A DNA stretch of 62,093 nt from Vreelandella hamiltonii (GTDB taxonomy: Bacteria > Pseudomonadota > Gammaproteobacteria > Pseudomonadales > Halomonadaceae), in NCBI RefSeq assembly GCF_014651775.1, contig NZ_BMXN01000020.1:1-62093 (forward strand), read 5' to 3'. Positions 34,829 to 43,175 of the stretch are shown here, one piece after another. The notes below the pieces were generated by a model. That model did not search any database, was not told the origin of the DNA, and saw only the letters and a program-made list of their open reading frames with translations. A program made the translations under genes and the position numbers. Position 1 is the stretch's first letter, and each line of letters begins with the position of its first letter.

Positions 34829-35416
34829 ATGTTGCTTGATACCACGACGTTAAACCAGCAAAGAAACTTCTTCGACGGCCATGCGGATATCTGGCTTTTT
34901 GGCTACGGTTCGCTGATCTGGAAAGCCGATTTTGACTATTTAGAGCGCCGGCCTGCAGCGATTACCGGCTGGGCGCGGCGCTTCTGGCAGGGCTCCCACG
35001 ACCACCGCGGCACGCCGGACGCGCCGGGGCGAGTGGCGACGTTGACTCGGGCCGAAGGCGCGGTGTGTCACGGCATGGCCTACCGCATCACCCCAGAGGT
35101 GCTCGCACCGTTGGATGTGCGGGAGAAAAACGGCTACCTGCGGGAAAAAGTCACGCTGACGTTTTTGGATGAAACGGGTAACCCTGACGCCGACCAAGCG
35201 CCTAGCGAGGGGCTGATTTATCTGGCCAGCGAAGACAACCCGGCGTTTTTAGGCGATGCCCCGCTGGCCGATATCGCCCAGCAAATAGCCCAGGCCCATG
35301 GCCCCAGCGGCCCCAACAGCGCTTACTTGCTGAACCTCGCCCAAGCGCTGCGCGAGTTGGGCACCGAGGATGCACATATTTTTGCCCTGGAAGCGCAGCT
35401 ACAGCGCTACCAGTAG
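34829..35416 (+). CDS. ChaC-like gamma-glutamylcyclotransferase
   Basis: A 195-aa protein of the ChaC family, which splits glutathione to 5-oxoproline and Cys-Gly. WLFGYGSLIWKADFDYLERRPAAITGWARRFWQ is the family opening (the 'YGSL' substrate loop), and LDVREKNGYLREKV contains the catalytic Glu. The end overlaps the convergent HPP gene by 10 nt. The length is a little below E. coli ChaC (231 aa). Confidence 0.86.
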   Translation: MLLDTTTLNQQRNFFDGHADIWLFGYGSLIWKADFDYLERRPAAITGWARRFWQGSHDHRGTPDAPGRVATLTRAEGAVCHGMAYRITPEVLAPLDVREKNGYLREKVTLTFLDETGNPDADQAPSEGLIYLASEDNPAFLGDAPLADIAQQIAQAHGPSGPNSAYLLNLAQALRELGTEDAHIFALEAQLQRYQ

Positions 35417-35934
35417 CGCGGATAGCGGCGGTGGCGCGCCAGGTTATTGACCAGAATCGCCACCACCAGCATGACGATGCAGCCTGCGCCAATGGGGATC
35501 AGCGGATACCACCAGCCCAACTGATGCACGCTGGCACCGCCTGCCACGGCAATCAGCGCAGCGGCAGCCCCTGGCGGGTGAACGGTATGGGTAAGCTGCA
35601 TGACCAAAATGGAGAGCGACACCGCCAACGCCATCGACAGCGGCGTGGCCCCCAACAGTTGATAGCAGCCCACGCCCACACAGGCAGAGAGCACGCTGCC
35701 AAACAGCACATGGCTGGGCTGGGCAAAAGGGCTTTCCGGGGCGGCGTAAATCAGCACCGAGGTTGCTCCGAACGAGCCCACGATCAACAGCTGCTGGGAG
35801 AGCCACTCGGCGCTTAGCCAGCAAATCAGCGCCATGCCAGTAAAGGCACCCAGCCACGACCAGCAGGCATCCTGCCAGCCTACCCGGGGGCGCGGCGTTC
35901 GTTCTCCGCGCATCTTGCCAAGATACGTTTTCAT
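35407..35934 (-). CDS. HPP-family integral membrane protein
   Basis: A 175-aa protein with four hydrophobic segments and the name-giving motif THTVHPPGAAAAL at about residue 117. Some HPP proteins transport nitrite or are linked to CBS domains; here there is only the membrane part. GSFGATSVLIYAAPESPFAQP before it is also typical. It is a single gene with a short spacer upstream. Confidence 0.85.
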   Translation of the reverse strand: MKTYLGKMRGERTPRPRVGWQDACWSWLGAFTGMALICWLSAEWLSQQLLIVGSFGATSVLIYAAPESPFAQPSHVLFGSVLSACVGVGCYQLLGATPLSMALAVSLSILVMQLTHTVHPPGAAAALIAVAGGASVHQLGWWYPLIPIGAGCIVMLVVAILVNNLARHRRYPRYW

Positions 35935-36091
35935 CGCACTCGCCTTTGCACAAAAAGAGTGCAGATGATGACAAAATGCACCAAAGAAGCAAATGACAAT
36001 GCGTCATGGATAGATGAGATTCGCTCAAGCCAACGCTACCGAAGACAGCCGGACGAGCCGACGCCTTAGCGTTTGCCCTCCCGCCGCGGTG

Positions 36092-36385
36092 CTACATCAT
36101 CAGCCACGACAGGATAAACAGCCCAATCAGCGTGCGGAAAATGCCGCCAATAATGGAGCCACGCAAAAACGCACGCAGCCCGCCCCACAGTACCAGCAGG
36201 CCAATCAGCAGAATCGCCAGGCTCAAAAACGAGTCGTTGATGCCCAGCGAGCGCGTCAGCCCGCCGATGAAATCGTCGAAGGCACCGAAAAAGTTGGTGA
36301 AGATACCCAGCAAGAACTCGACCACGATGCGGATCGCATCGCCAATCGCCTCGCCAATGCCCTCAAAAAATCCGTTTGCCTGCAT
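36092..36385 (-). CDS. Small membrane protein, unknown
   Basis: A 97-aa protein with two hydrophobic segments near the C-terminus (FLSLAILLIGLLVLWGGLRAF and GGIFRTLIGLFILSWLMM), preceded by an amphipathic stretch. I do not recognise a family. I chose the ATG at 36385, with GGA upstream; a TTG at 36445 in the same frame is possible and would add 20 residues. It diverges from the glycine riboswitch gene. Confidence 0.55.
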   Translation of the reverse strand: MQANGFFEGIGEAIGDAIRIVVEFLLGIFTNFFGAFDDFIGGLTRSLGINDSFLSLAILLIGLLVLWGGLRAFLRGSIIGGIFRTLIGLFILSWLMM

Positions 36386-36517
36386 GCGCTTTTTCCATTG
36401 CTCGAAGGGATTCGCTATTGTCAGCGAAAACGCGGTGGCTGGCAAAGCAGCTGCTGCTCATGTTTCCACCTTTCGCCTATTCCCTTTTTAGCACCGTCGC
36501 GTTACAACGTCAGTATG

Positions 36518-36715
36518 CCATCGCGGGAGAGACTGGTGCCTGCCACCAGCGCCGAAGGAGCAACGACCCCGGAAACTCTCAGGCCAACGGACCGCGACGG
36601 CCATCCATGACGTTCCGAAGAGCGGTTGATGACTGCGTCACTCAGCCCACCGAAGGAGCAAGCGCCATTCCAGCGGCGTGAATCTCTCAGGTTCCATGAC
36701 GGAAGGGGTACGCCC
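36518..36715 (+). ncRNA. Tandem glycine riboswitch
   Basis: Two glycine aptamers in a row. The first (about 36523-36596) has GGGAGAGACTGG, GCGCCGAAGGAGCAA and AACTCTCAGGCCAACGGACCGC, with a closing GCGG/CCGC stem. The second (about 36611-36704) has CACCGAAGGAGCAAGCGCC and ATCTCTCAGGTTCCATGACGG, closed by TTCCG/CGGAA. A short linker separates them. A CCCGGC/GCCGGG hairpin (about 36713-36735) before the start codon may be the expression platform. The gene it controls is the DadA-family oxidoreductase 57 bp downstream. Confidence 0.92.
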
Positions 36716-36771
36716 GGCCAATAGGCTGCCGGGGGTATCGCCCGACGCTCATACAATCTGTGGAGAGACTC

Positions 36772-38013
36772 ATGCAACGCATTGCCATCATTGGCGGTGG
36801 GATCACTGGCATCACCAGTGCCTACGCCCTCGTAAAGCGCGGTTTCGACGTCACCGTCTTCGAAAAGCATCGCTACGCCGCCATGGAAACCTCGTTTGCC
36901 AACGGTGGGCAGCTGTCTGCCTCCAACGCAGAGGTGTGGAACCACTGGCCCACGGTCATCAAGGGCCTGCGCTGGATGCTCAAGAACGACGCCCCGCTGC
37001 TGGTGAACCCGCGCCCGAGCTGGCACAAGCTGAGCTGGTTTGCGGAATTCATCGCCGCCATTCCTCGCTATGCCGACAACACCACCGAAACGACCCGCCT
37101 GGCCATCGCCGCCCGAGAACACCTGTTCCAGTGGGCCCGTGACGAGCAGATCGATTTCGACGTGAAGCAGAAAGGCATCCTGCATATCTACCGCGACAAG
37201 GCAGGCTATGAGCATGCCGCCAGGGTATCGCAGCTACTGCACCAGGGCGGGCTCGAACGCCGCGCGGTGACCCCTGATGAAATGCGCGCCATCGAACCCA
37301 CACTGGCCGGCAGCTACTACGGCGGTTTCTTTACCGAAAGTGACGCCACGGGGGATATTCACAAGTACACCAATGGGCTGGCGAAAGCCGCCGCGAAACG
37401 CGGCGTGCGCCTGAACTACGGCCATCAGGTGACCGACCTGGGCGCCGATGAGAACAGCGCCTGGGTCAAGGCGGTGGTCGATGGCGAGGCGGTGCAGCAA
37501 AGCTTCGACAGCGTGGTGGTGTGTGCCGGGGTCGGCAGCCGGGCGGTGGCCGCCAAGCTGGGTGATCGCGTCAATATCTACCCGGTGAAGGGCTACTCGA
37601 TCACCGTGCAGCTGGACGACGAAGCCTCGCAACAGGCCGCCCCCACCGTGAGCCTGCTGGATGACGAAACCAAGCTGGTGACCAGCCGCCTGGGCAACGA
37701 CCGCTTCCGCGTGGCGGGCACCGCAGAGTTCAACGGTGCCAATCGCGACATTCGCAACGACCGCATTCAGCCGCTGGTGCGCTGGGTGGAGCAGTGCTTT
37801 CCCGGTGTCAGCACCCAGCGGGTCGTACCCTGGGCTGGCCTGCGCCCGATGATGCCGAACATGCTGCCCAAAGTGGGCCCGGGCCGCTTGCCGACGGTGT
37901 TCTACAACACGGGCCACGGCCACCTGGGCTGGACACTCTCGGCCATCACCGCCGAGATGCTGGCGGATGCGGTGGATACCACCGTGGCCACACCGCTGGC
38001 GGCCTCGCGGTAA
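36772..38013 (+). CDS. DadA-family FAD-dependent amino acid dehydrogenase
   Basis: A 413-aa flavoprotein of the D-amino acid dehydrogenase/glycine oxidase superfamily; E. coli DadA has 432 aa. RIAIIGGGITGITSAYALVKRGFDVTVFEK is the FAD-binding segment, ETSFANGGQLS is the DadA motif, and PWAGLRPMMPNMLPKVG plus NTGHGHLGWTL close the fold. I chose the ATG at 36772, with GGAGA before it; a GTG 12 nt upstream is less likely. Because a glycine riboswitch precedes it, glycine or a product that raises glycine is a likely substrate. This is inferred. Confidence 0.85.
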   Translation: MQRIAIIGGGITGITSAYALVKRGFDVTVFEKHRYAAMETSFANGGQLSASNAEVWNHWPTVIKGLRWMLKNDAPLLVNPRPSWHKLSWFAEFIAAIPRYADNTTETTRLAIAAREHLFQWARDEQIDFDVKQKGILHIYRDKAGYEHAARVSQLLHQGGLERRAVTPDEMRAIEPTLAGSYYGGFFTESDATGDIHKYTNGLAKAAAKRGVRLNYGHQVTDLGADENSAWVKAVVDGEAVQQSFDSVVVCAGVGSRAVAAKLGDRVNIYPVKGYSITVQLDDEASQQAAPTVSLLDDETKLVTSRLGNDRFRVAGTAEFNGANRDIRNDRIQPLVRWVEQCFPGVSTQRVVPWAGLRPMMPNMLPKVGPGRLPTVFYNTGHGHLGWTLSAITAEMLADAVDTTVATPLAASR

Positions 38014-38030
38014 GGCTGGCACCTGCGCTC

Positions 38031-38061
38031 CCTGCCGGGCGCCGATCAGGCGCCTGGCAGG
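38031..38061. terminator. Shared hairpin between convergent dadA-like and gntR genes
   Basis: CCTGCCGGGCGCC and GGCGCCTGGCAGG form a near-perfect 13-bp stem with a 5-nt loop directly between the two stop codons. There is no long T-run, so it may act as a terminator barrier in both directions. Confidence 0.6.
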
Positions 38062-38724
38062 CTACGCCCTCTTGAGCTGCTGCACCGACGCCACCAGGTC
38101 ATTGAAGCGCTCCCCCTGAATCATCACATGGTCGCGCAGCAGGGTTTCCGCCTGCTGGGCCTCCCCTGCCGCTATCGCCGCCACAATGGCGTCGTGCTCG
38201 GCAAACGAGCTTTCCAGACGCATGCGCACCTGTAGCTGCATTCTGCGATAAGGCTGCAGGGCCGCATGCAGCCGCGCGGCCTCCTGCGCCAGGAACTGGT
38301 TATGGCTGGCTTCGTAGATGCGCTGGTGAAACAGGCTGTTCTCGTAGTAGTAACCATTGCTGTCGCCTGCCTCCACCTTGGCCTGGCAGGCTCGATGAAC
38401 GTCCTGCAGCAGTGCCAGCTCGTCGGCGTTGATGCGCCGCGCCGCCAACCGGCCGCATAGCCCCTCCAACTGAGCCATCACCTCGAACCGCTCTACCAGC
38501 TCTGAAATGCTCAGCTCGGTGACGAAAGTGCCGCGCTTGGCGACCACCTGCACCATGCCCGACATGGCCAGCTGCTGAATGGCTTCCCGGATGGGCGTTC
38601 TGGAACATTGATACTCCAGCGCGAGCGCATCAGGGTCCAGGCGGTCGCCCGGAAGAAAGCGCCCTTCCACGATGGCGTCTTCCAGTAGATCGCGCAGTCG
38701 ATGTGCCTGTGACACCTTAGCCAT
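38062..38724 (-). CDS. GntR-family (FCD) regulator of malonate genes
   Basis: A 220-aa regulator with an N-terminal winged helix (LRDLLEDAIVEGRFLPGDRLDPDALALEYQCSRTPIREAIQQL) and a C-terminal FCD ligand domain (NSLFHQRIYEASHN and the later HDAIVAAI, with the metal-binding His residues). The ATG at 38724 is preceded by AGAGG; the longer open frame runs into the operator region. It diverges from the malonyl-CoA decarboxylase gene with a palindromic site between them, like MatR of rhizobia. The ligand is probably malonate or malonyl-CoA (inferred). Confidence 0.87.
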   Translation of the reverse strand: MAKVSQAHRLRDLLEDAIVEGRFLPGDRLDPDALALEYQCSRTPIREAIQQLAMSGMVQVVAKRGTFVTELSISELVERFEVMAQLEGLCGRLAARRINADELALLQDVHRACQAKVEAGDSNGYYYENSLFHQRIYEASHNQFLAQEAARLHAALQPYRRMQLQVRMRLESSFAEHDAIVAAIAAGEAQQAETLLRDHVMIQGERFNDLVASVQQLKRA

Positions 38725-38769
38725 AAGTCGCCTCTGTTTCCCTTGACTGAAATATTTTAAAAGTCTATT

Positions 38770-38783
38770 TGTTATATATAACA
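38770..38783. promoter_or_regulatory. Palindromic operator, probably for the GntR regulator
   Basis: TGTTATATATAACA is a perfect 14-bp palindrome in the 120-bp divergent region. GntR/FCD proteins commonly bind short A+T-rich palindromes of this type between their own gene and the target operon. Confidence 0.6.
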
Positions 38784-38844
38784 CATCGCATCGAAACATC
38801 CTTGCAGCCACAATCTCATAACAATCATGCGCGGAGCCAGATGT

Positions 38845-40191
38845 ATGCAGATGAACATGACGTTTTTACAGGGCTTGCTCACGAACATCAGTGAACGCAC
38901 CCGCACCAAATACCGCTCGGTGACCTCCTACTCGCCCGAAGTGCACCTCAAGGGGCTGTTCGACGCTTGTGAAAAGCTGATGCTGCCAGGTGGCGAAGCC
39001 ACGCAAATACTGACCGCTCAAGCAGCCCTTAGCCACTATAGCCAATTGACCGAGCAGGAACAGGACGCGTTTTTCTCGCTGCTGGCCAATGCCTACTCGG
39101 CTGACCCCGAACAGATACACACAGCCTACCAAGTGTACCGCGAGCGCCAGGACAACGAAGCCCTGGCGCGGCTTTTCAGCGCCTGCGAGCCCCGGCGGCA
39201 AGACCTGCTGCGCCGCCTCAACCTCTGCCCGGGAGGCACCTACGAGCTGGTCAAGATGCGCGCCAACCTGCTGAAACGGCTCAGCGCCTCGCCCTCCTTT
39301 GCGGCCCTGGATGCCGACTTTTCGCATCTTTTCAATTCGTGGTTCAACCGCGGCTTTCTGGTGCTGGAGAGCATCGACTGGAACACCCCGGCGGCCGTGC
39401 TGGAAAAACTGATCCGTTACGAGGCGGTGCATGAGATCAGCGACTGGACCGCGCTGCGCCGCCGCCTGGACCCGGAAGACCGCCGCTGCTACGCCTTTTT
39501 CCACCCTGCCACGGGCGATGAGCCGCTGATTTTCGTGGAAGTCGCGCTGTGCAAGGGCATTCCCGACAACGTCCAGGCCATTCTGGAGAACGAAGAAGAG
39601 CTGCCGCTGGCCGATGCCGACACCGCCGTGTTCTACAGCATCAGCAACTGTCAGGCGGGGCTCAAGGGCGTTTCCTTCGGCAACTTCCTGATCAAGCAGG
39701 TCGTGCAGGAGCTGAGCCGCGAACTGCCCCAGTTGAAGAACTTCGTTACCCTTTCCCCGGTGCCCGGCTTTGCGGAGTGGCTGGCCACCCAGCGCCGCTC
39801 GGGGGCGGTCACGCTGCCCGAAGCGCTGGAACAGCAGTTGGAAGAAGGCACGCTGACCCAGCACGACACGCCTTCCGCGAACCAGAAAGCGCTGCTGCGC
39901 CTGGTGGCTTACTACCTCACCGAGGTCAAACACAAGAGCGGCCAGCCGCTCAACCCGGTGGCCCGCTTCCACCTGGGGAACGGCGCCAGCCTGCACCGCC
40001 TCAACTGGCCCGCCGACACGTCCCCCAAAGGGTGGCAGCAGGCCCATGGGGTGATGGTCAATTACCTCTACCAGCTCAATCGCATCGAGCAGAACCACGA
40101 AGCCTTCAGCCAACAGCAGAGCGTGGTATGCACCAGCGACATTCGCCGCCTGGCAAGCCAGGCACAGCACTACATGACCGTCGAGGCCTAG
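38845..40191 (+). CDS. matA: Malonyl-CoA decarboxylase
   Basis: A 448-aa enzyme that converts malonyl-CoA to acetyl-CoA and CO2. It has the usual helical N-terminal domain (to about residue 150) and a C-terminal acetyltransferase-like domain; IFVEVALCKGIPDNVQAIL, FYSISNCQAGLKGVSFGNFLIKQVV and FVTLSPVPGFAEWL (Ser-Pro-x-P and nearby His region) are family hallmarks. I chose the ATG at 38845, with GGAG 8 nt upstream; the ATG at 38827 is less well placed. It is first in the matA-matB-madL-madM set. Confidence 0.9.
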   Translation: MQMNMTFLQGLLTNISERTRTKYRSVTSYSPEVHLKGLFDACEKLMLPGGEATQILTAQAALSHYSQLTEQEQDAFFSLLANAYSADPEQIHTAYQVYRERQDNEALARLFSACEPRRQDLLRRLNLCPGGTYELVKMRANLLKRLSASPSFAALDADFSHLFNSWFNRGFLVLESIDWNTPAAVLEKLIRYEAVHEISDWTALRRRLDPEDRRCYAFFHPATGDEPLIFVEVALCKGIPDNVQAILENEEELPLADADTAVFYSISNCQAGLKGVSFGNFLIKQVVQELSRELPQLKNFVTLSPVPGFAEWLATQRRSGAVTLPEALEQQLEEGTLTQHDTPSANQKALLRLVAYYLTEVKHKSGQPLNPVARFHLGNGASLHRLNWPADTSPKGWQQAHGVMVNYLYQLNRIEQNHEAFSQQQSVVCTSDIRRLASQAQHYMTVEA

Positions 40192-40229
40192 GCATGACCC
40201 TGACTTCACTACAACAACAAGGACCCACC

Positions 40230-41774
40230 ATGAACCATAATCTTTTCAGCCTGTTCTACCCCCACTTCGAGCGCCAGCCTGACAAGGTATTGATGGATAC
40301 CGACGATGGCCGCCAGTATCGCTATCGGGATGTGCTCTCGACCAGCCGCCGCCTGGCCAGCCGATTACGCGCCTGGGGTCTTCAGCCCGGCGACCGCATA
40401 GCCGTGCAGATCGACAAAAGCCCCGAGATGCTGATGCTCTATCTGGCCAGCCTGCAAGTGGGGGCGGTGTACCTGCCGCTCAATACGGCGTACACGGGCA
40501 AGGAGATCGCTTACTTTCTGTCCGATGCCGAGCCGCATATTTATGTCTGCCGCCCCGACGACCTCGACAGTGCCACCCAGCACGGCGAGGCCAGCGGCGT
40601 CACGCATATCGTCAGCCTGGGCACCCAGGCTGACGGCAGCTTGATGCACGACCTGGCACAGGTGGAGGAAACCAGCGACGTCTGCCAGGTCGGGCCGGAC
40701 GATCTGGCCGCCATCCTTTACACCTCCGGCACCACGGGGCGCTCCAAGGGCGCCATGTTGACCCACCGCAACCTGGCGTCCAATTGCCAGGCGCTGACCG
40801 AAGCGTGGCACTACAGCGAGCACGATCACTTGCTGCATGCCCTGCCCATCTTCCATACCCACGGCCTGTTCGTGGCCTGTAACATCACGCTGGTGAATGG
40901 CGCCTCCATGACCTTCTTGCCCAAGCTGGAGGTGGAAGACCTGATTACGCGCATGTCGAAGGCAACGGTGTTGATGGGTGTGCCCACGTTCTACACCCGC
41001 CTGCTGCAGTCACCCCGGCTCGATCGGCAGGCCACCGCCCACATGCGGCTGTTCATCTCCGGTTCTGCACCCTTGCTGGCCGACACCCATGAAGCCTTCG
41101 AAGCCCGCACCGGCCATGCGATTCTCGAGCGCTACGGCATGACCGAAAGCAACATGAACACCTCCAACCCCTATGACGGCCAGCGTCGGCCTGGAACCGT
41201 GGGCATGCCGCTGCCCGGCGTGGAAGTGCGTATTACCGACCGTGAATCGGGCACCCCCCTGGCAGATGGCGAGACCGGCATGGTGGAGCTGCGCGGCCCC
41301 AACGTATTCAAGGGGTACTGGCGGATGCCCGAAAAGACGGCCGCCGAGTTTCGCTCAGACGGTTTCTTCATTACCGGTGACCTGGGAAAAATCGATGAGC
41401 ACGGCTACCTGAACATTGTCGGCCGCGACAAGGACCTGGTCATTTCAGGTGGTTACAACGTTTACCCGAAGGAAATCGAAGCCATTATCGATGACCTTCC
41501 CGGAGTTCTGGAGTCGGCGGTGGTTGGTGTCCCCCATGCCGACCTGGGCGAAGGCGTGGTCGCCGTGGTGGTCCCGGCATCCCCTGACCAGGTGGATGAA
41601 CAGCCGATTCGCGCCGCCTTGGCAAACGAGCTGGCCAGGTACAAGCAACCCAAGCACATCGTGTTCGTGGAAGCGCTGCCCAGAAACGTCATGGGCAAAG
41701 TGCAGAAAAACCAGCTGCGCGAGCGTTACGCCGACACCTTCGAGCGCCACGCAAGCCACGCGGCCCTGTCTTAG
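40230..41774 (+). CDS. matB: Malonyl-CoA synthetase
   Basis: A 514-aa ANL-family ligase that joins malonate and CoA using ATP. ILYTSGTTGRSKGAMLTH is the phosphate loop, LERYGMTESNMNTSNPYDGQRRPGTVG is the substrate/adenine region (the Arg-Arg after the 'YDG' stretch is typical of MatB), FFITGDLGKID and GGYNVYPKEIE mark the hinge, and NVMGKVQKN carries the catalytic Lys. AAGGA precedes the ATG. Its TAG stop lies in the first unit of a 13-bp repeat array. Confidence 0.93.
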   Translation: MNHNLFSLFYPHFERQPDKVLMDTDDGRQYRYRDVLSTSRRLASRLRAWGLQPGDRIAVQIDKSPEMLMLYLASLQVGAVYLPLNTAYTGKEIAYFLSDAEPHIYVCRPDDLDSATQHGEASGVTHIVSLGTQADGSLMHDLAQVEETSDVCQVGPDDLAAILYTSGTTGRSKGAMLTHRNLASNCQALTEAWHYSEHDHLLHALPIFHTHGLFVACNITLVNGASMTFLPKLEVEDLITRMSKATVLMGVPTFYTRLLQSPRLDRQATAHMRLFISGSAPLLADTHEAFEARTGHAILERYGMTESNMNTSNPYDGQRRPGTVGMPLPGVEVRITDRESGTPLADGETGMVELRGPNVFKGYWRMPEKTAAEFRSDGFFITGDLGKIDEHGYLNIVGRDKDLVISGGYNVYPKEIEAIIDDLPGVLESAVVGVPHADLGEGVVAVVVPASPDQVDEQPIRAALANELARYKQPKHIVFVEALPRNVMGKVQKNQLRERYADTFERHASHAALS

Positions 41775-41847
41775 TCATAGCACTTAGTCCTGGAACTTAG
41801 TCCTGGAACTTAGTCCTGGAACCTAGCCATAGAACTTAGCAATAGAA
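41770..41847. repeat. 13-bp tandem array (6 units) over the matB stop codon
   Basis: Six contiguous 13-bp units start at 41770, 41783, 41796, 41809, 41822 and 41835. The middle three are identical (CTTAGTCCTGGAA), the others are variants ending in ATAGCA or ATAGAA. The first unit contains the TAG stop of matB. Every unit carries a TAG in the same relative position. Confidence 0.93.
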
Positions 41848-41957
41848 CACGCACGAATTCCCCGCTGACGGGAAAGATGGCGCCGCCGCGACCGAGGAAA
41901 CCAGACACGGCGGCCCATCGAACACGCACTACCTAACAACAATGACAATAGAGGAAA

Positions 41958-42398
41958 ATGACCATGGTGATTTACGGTGTTGCCCTGCTGGCAGGGTGCA
42001 TGCTGGTGGGCCTTTGGGCCGGTGACGTGCTGGGCATGATGCTCGGCGTTACATCCAATGTTGGCGGTGTGGGTATCGCCATGTTGCTGCTGATTTTTCT
42101 GGGCGGCTATCTCATGGACAAGAAGAAAATGCCGGCCAGTACCGAGAGCGGGATCACGTTCTGGAACGGTATGTACATTCCCATCGTGGTGGCCATGGCC
42201 GCCAGTCAGGATGTCGCGGCGGCGCTGGATGGCGGCATGATCGCCATTCTGGCGGGCTTCGTGGCCGTCATGGCCAGCTTTTTGGTCATCCCCCTGTTTG
42301 GGCGGCGCGAGCCAGCCGTCGATGACGGCGACGAAGCCACAAGCCCTGCTGCCGATGCCCAACCTCACTCCCGCCCAGCGCCCAGCCAAGCGCGCTAA
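41958..42398 (+). CDS. madL: Malonate transporter subunit MadL
   Basis: A 146-aa membrane protein with four hydrophobic segments and a hydrophilic Pro/Ala-rich tail of about 35 residues. VIYGVALLAGCMLVGLWAGDVLG, TSNVGGVGIAMLLLIFLGGYL and TESGITFWNGMYIPIVVAMAASQDV match the MadL family. With MadM it forms the Na+-dependent malonate carrier. GAGGAAA precedes the ATG. The tail is longer than usual for the family. Confidence 0.92.
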   Translation: MTMVIYGVALLAGCMLVGLWAGDVLGMMLGVTSNVGGVGIAMLLLIFLGGYLMDKKKMPASTESGITFWNGMYIPIVVAMAASQDVAAALDGGMIAILAGFVAVMASFLVIPLFGRREPAVDDGDEATSPAADAQPHSRPAPSQAR

Positions 42399-42413
42399 CC
42401 CGAGGCTTTGACG

Positions 42414-43175
42414 ATGATCGAATCACTGTTTACGCAACTGGAACGACAGCATCTGGTGGCGGCCTTTGCCCTGGTGGGCGGTGCCATGTATCTCTCATAC
42501 GTGCTGAGCGACAAGCTCACCAAAGGCCGCGTGCATGGCTCTGCCATTGCCATCATGGTCGGCCTGGCGCTTGCCTATGTGGGCGGGATCACCACGGGCG
42601 GCAGCAAGGGGCTGGCCGACATCAGCCTGTTCGCGGGGCTGGGCCTGATGGGCGGCGGCATGCTGCGCGACCTGGCCATCATCGCCACCGCCTATGGCGT
42701 TCGCTTTCAGGAGATTCGCACGGCGGGCATGAGCGGCGTCGTGGCGCTGTTTCTTGGCGTGGTGCTCTCGTTCGTGGCCGGGGTCGCCGTGGCCTTCGCC
42801 TTCGGTTACCGGGACCCGGTGTCCCTGACCACCATCGGCGCAGGCACGGTGACCTATATCGTCGGCCCCATTGCCGGGGCTTCGATCGGGGCGTCCTCGG
42901 ACATCATTGCGCTGTCGATTGCCGCCGGTCTGGTGAAGTCCATCCTGGTGATGATCATGACGCCCGCCATGGCCCGGCATATTGGGCTCGACAACCCCCG
43001 CTCGGCGATGATCTTCGGTGGCCTGATGGGCACCACCAGCGGGGTCGCGGCAGGCCTTGCCGCCACCAACCCGCGGCTGGTGCCCTACGGCGCCATGACG
43101 GCGACCTTCTACACAGGGCTGGGTGCCCTGCTGGCACCATCGGTGCTCTACCTGGCAGTGCGGGCCATTTTCTAA
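42414..43175 (+). CDS. madM: Malonate transporter subunit MadM
   Basis: A 253-aa membrane protein, the larger partner of MadL. ALVGGAMYLSYVLSDKLTKGRVHGSAIAI and DIIALSIAAGLVKSILVM are typical, with seven or more hydrophobic segments. I chose the ATG at 42414, with GAGG upstream; a TTG six bases earlier is possible. Its stop shares bases with the stop of the convergent RND gene (CTAA), so no terminator separates them. Confidence 0.92.
   Translation: MIESLFTQLERQHLVAAFALVGGAMYLSYVLSDKLTKGRVHGSAIAIMVGLALAYVGGITTGGSKGLADISLFAGLGLMGGGMLRDLAIIATAYGVRFQEIRTAGMSGVVALFLGVVLSFVAGVAVAFAFGYRDPVSLTTIGAGTVTYIVGPIAGASIGASSDIIALSIAAGLVKSILVMIMTPAMARHIGLDNPRSAMIFGGLMGTTSGVAAGLAATNPRLVPYGAMTATFYTGLGALLAPSVLYLAVRAIF

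Noticed and set aside
36523..36596. Cobalamin or SAM riboswitch
   Set aside because: The conserved blocks match the glycine aptamer and occur twice in tandem; no B12-box or SAM core is seen.
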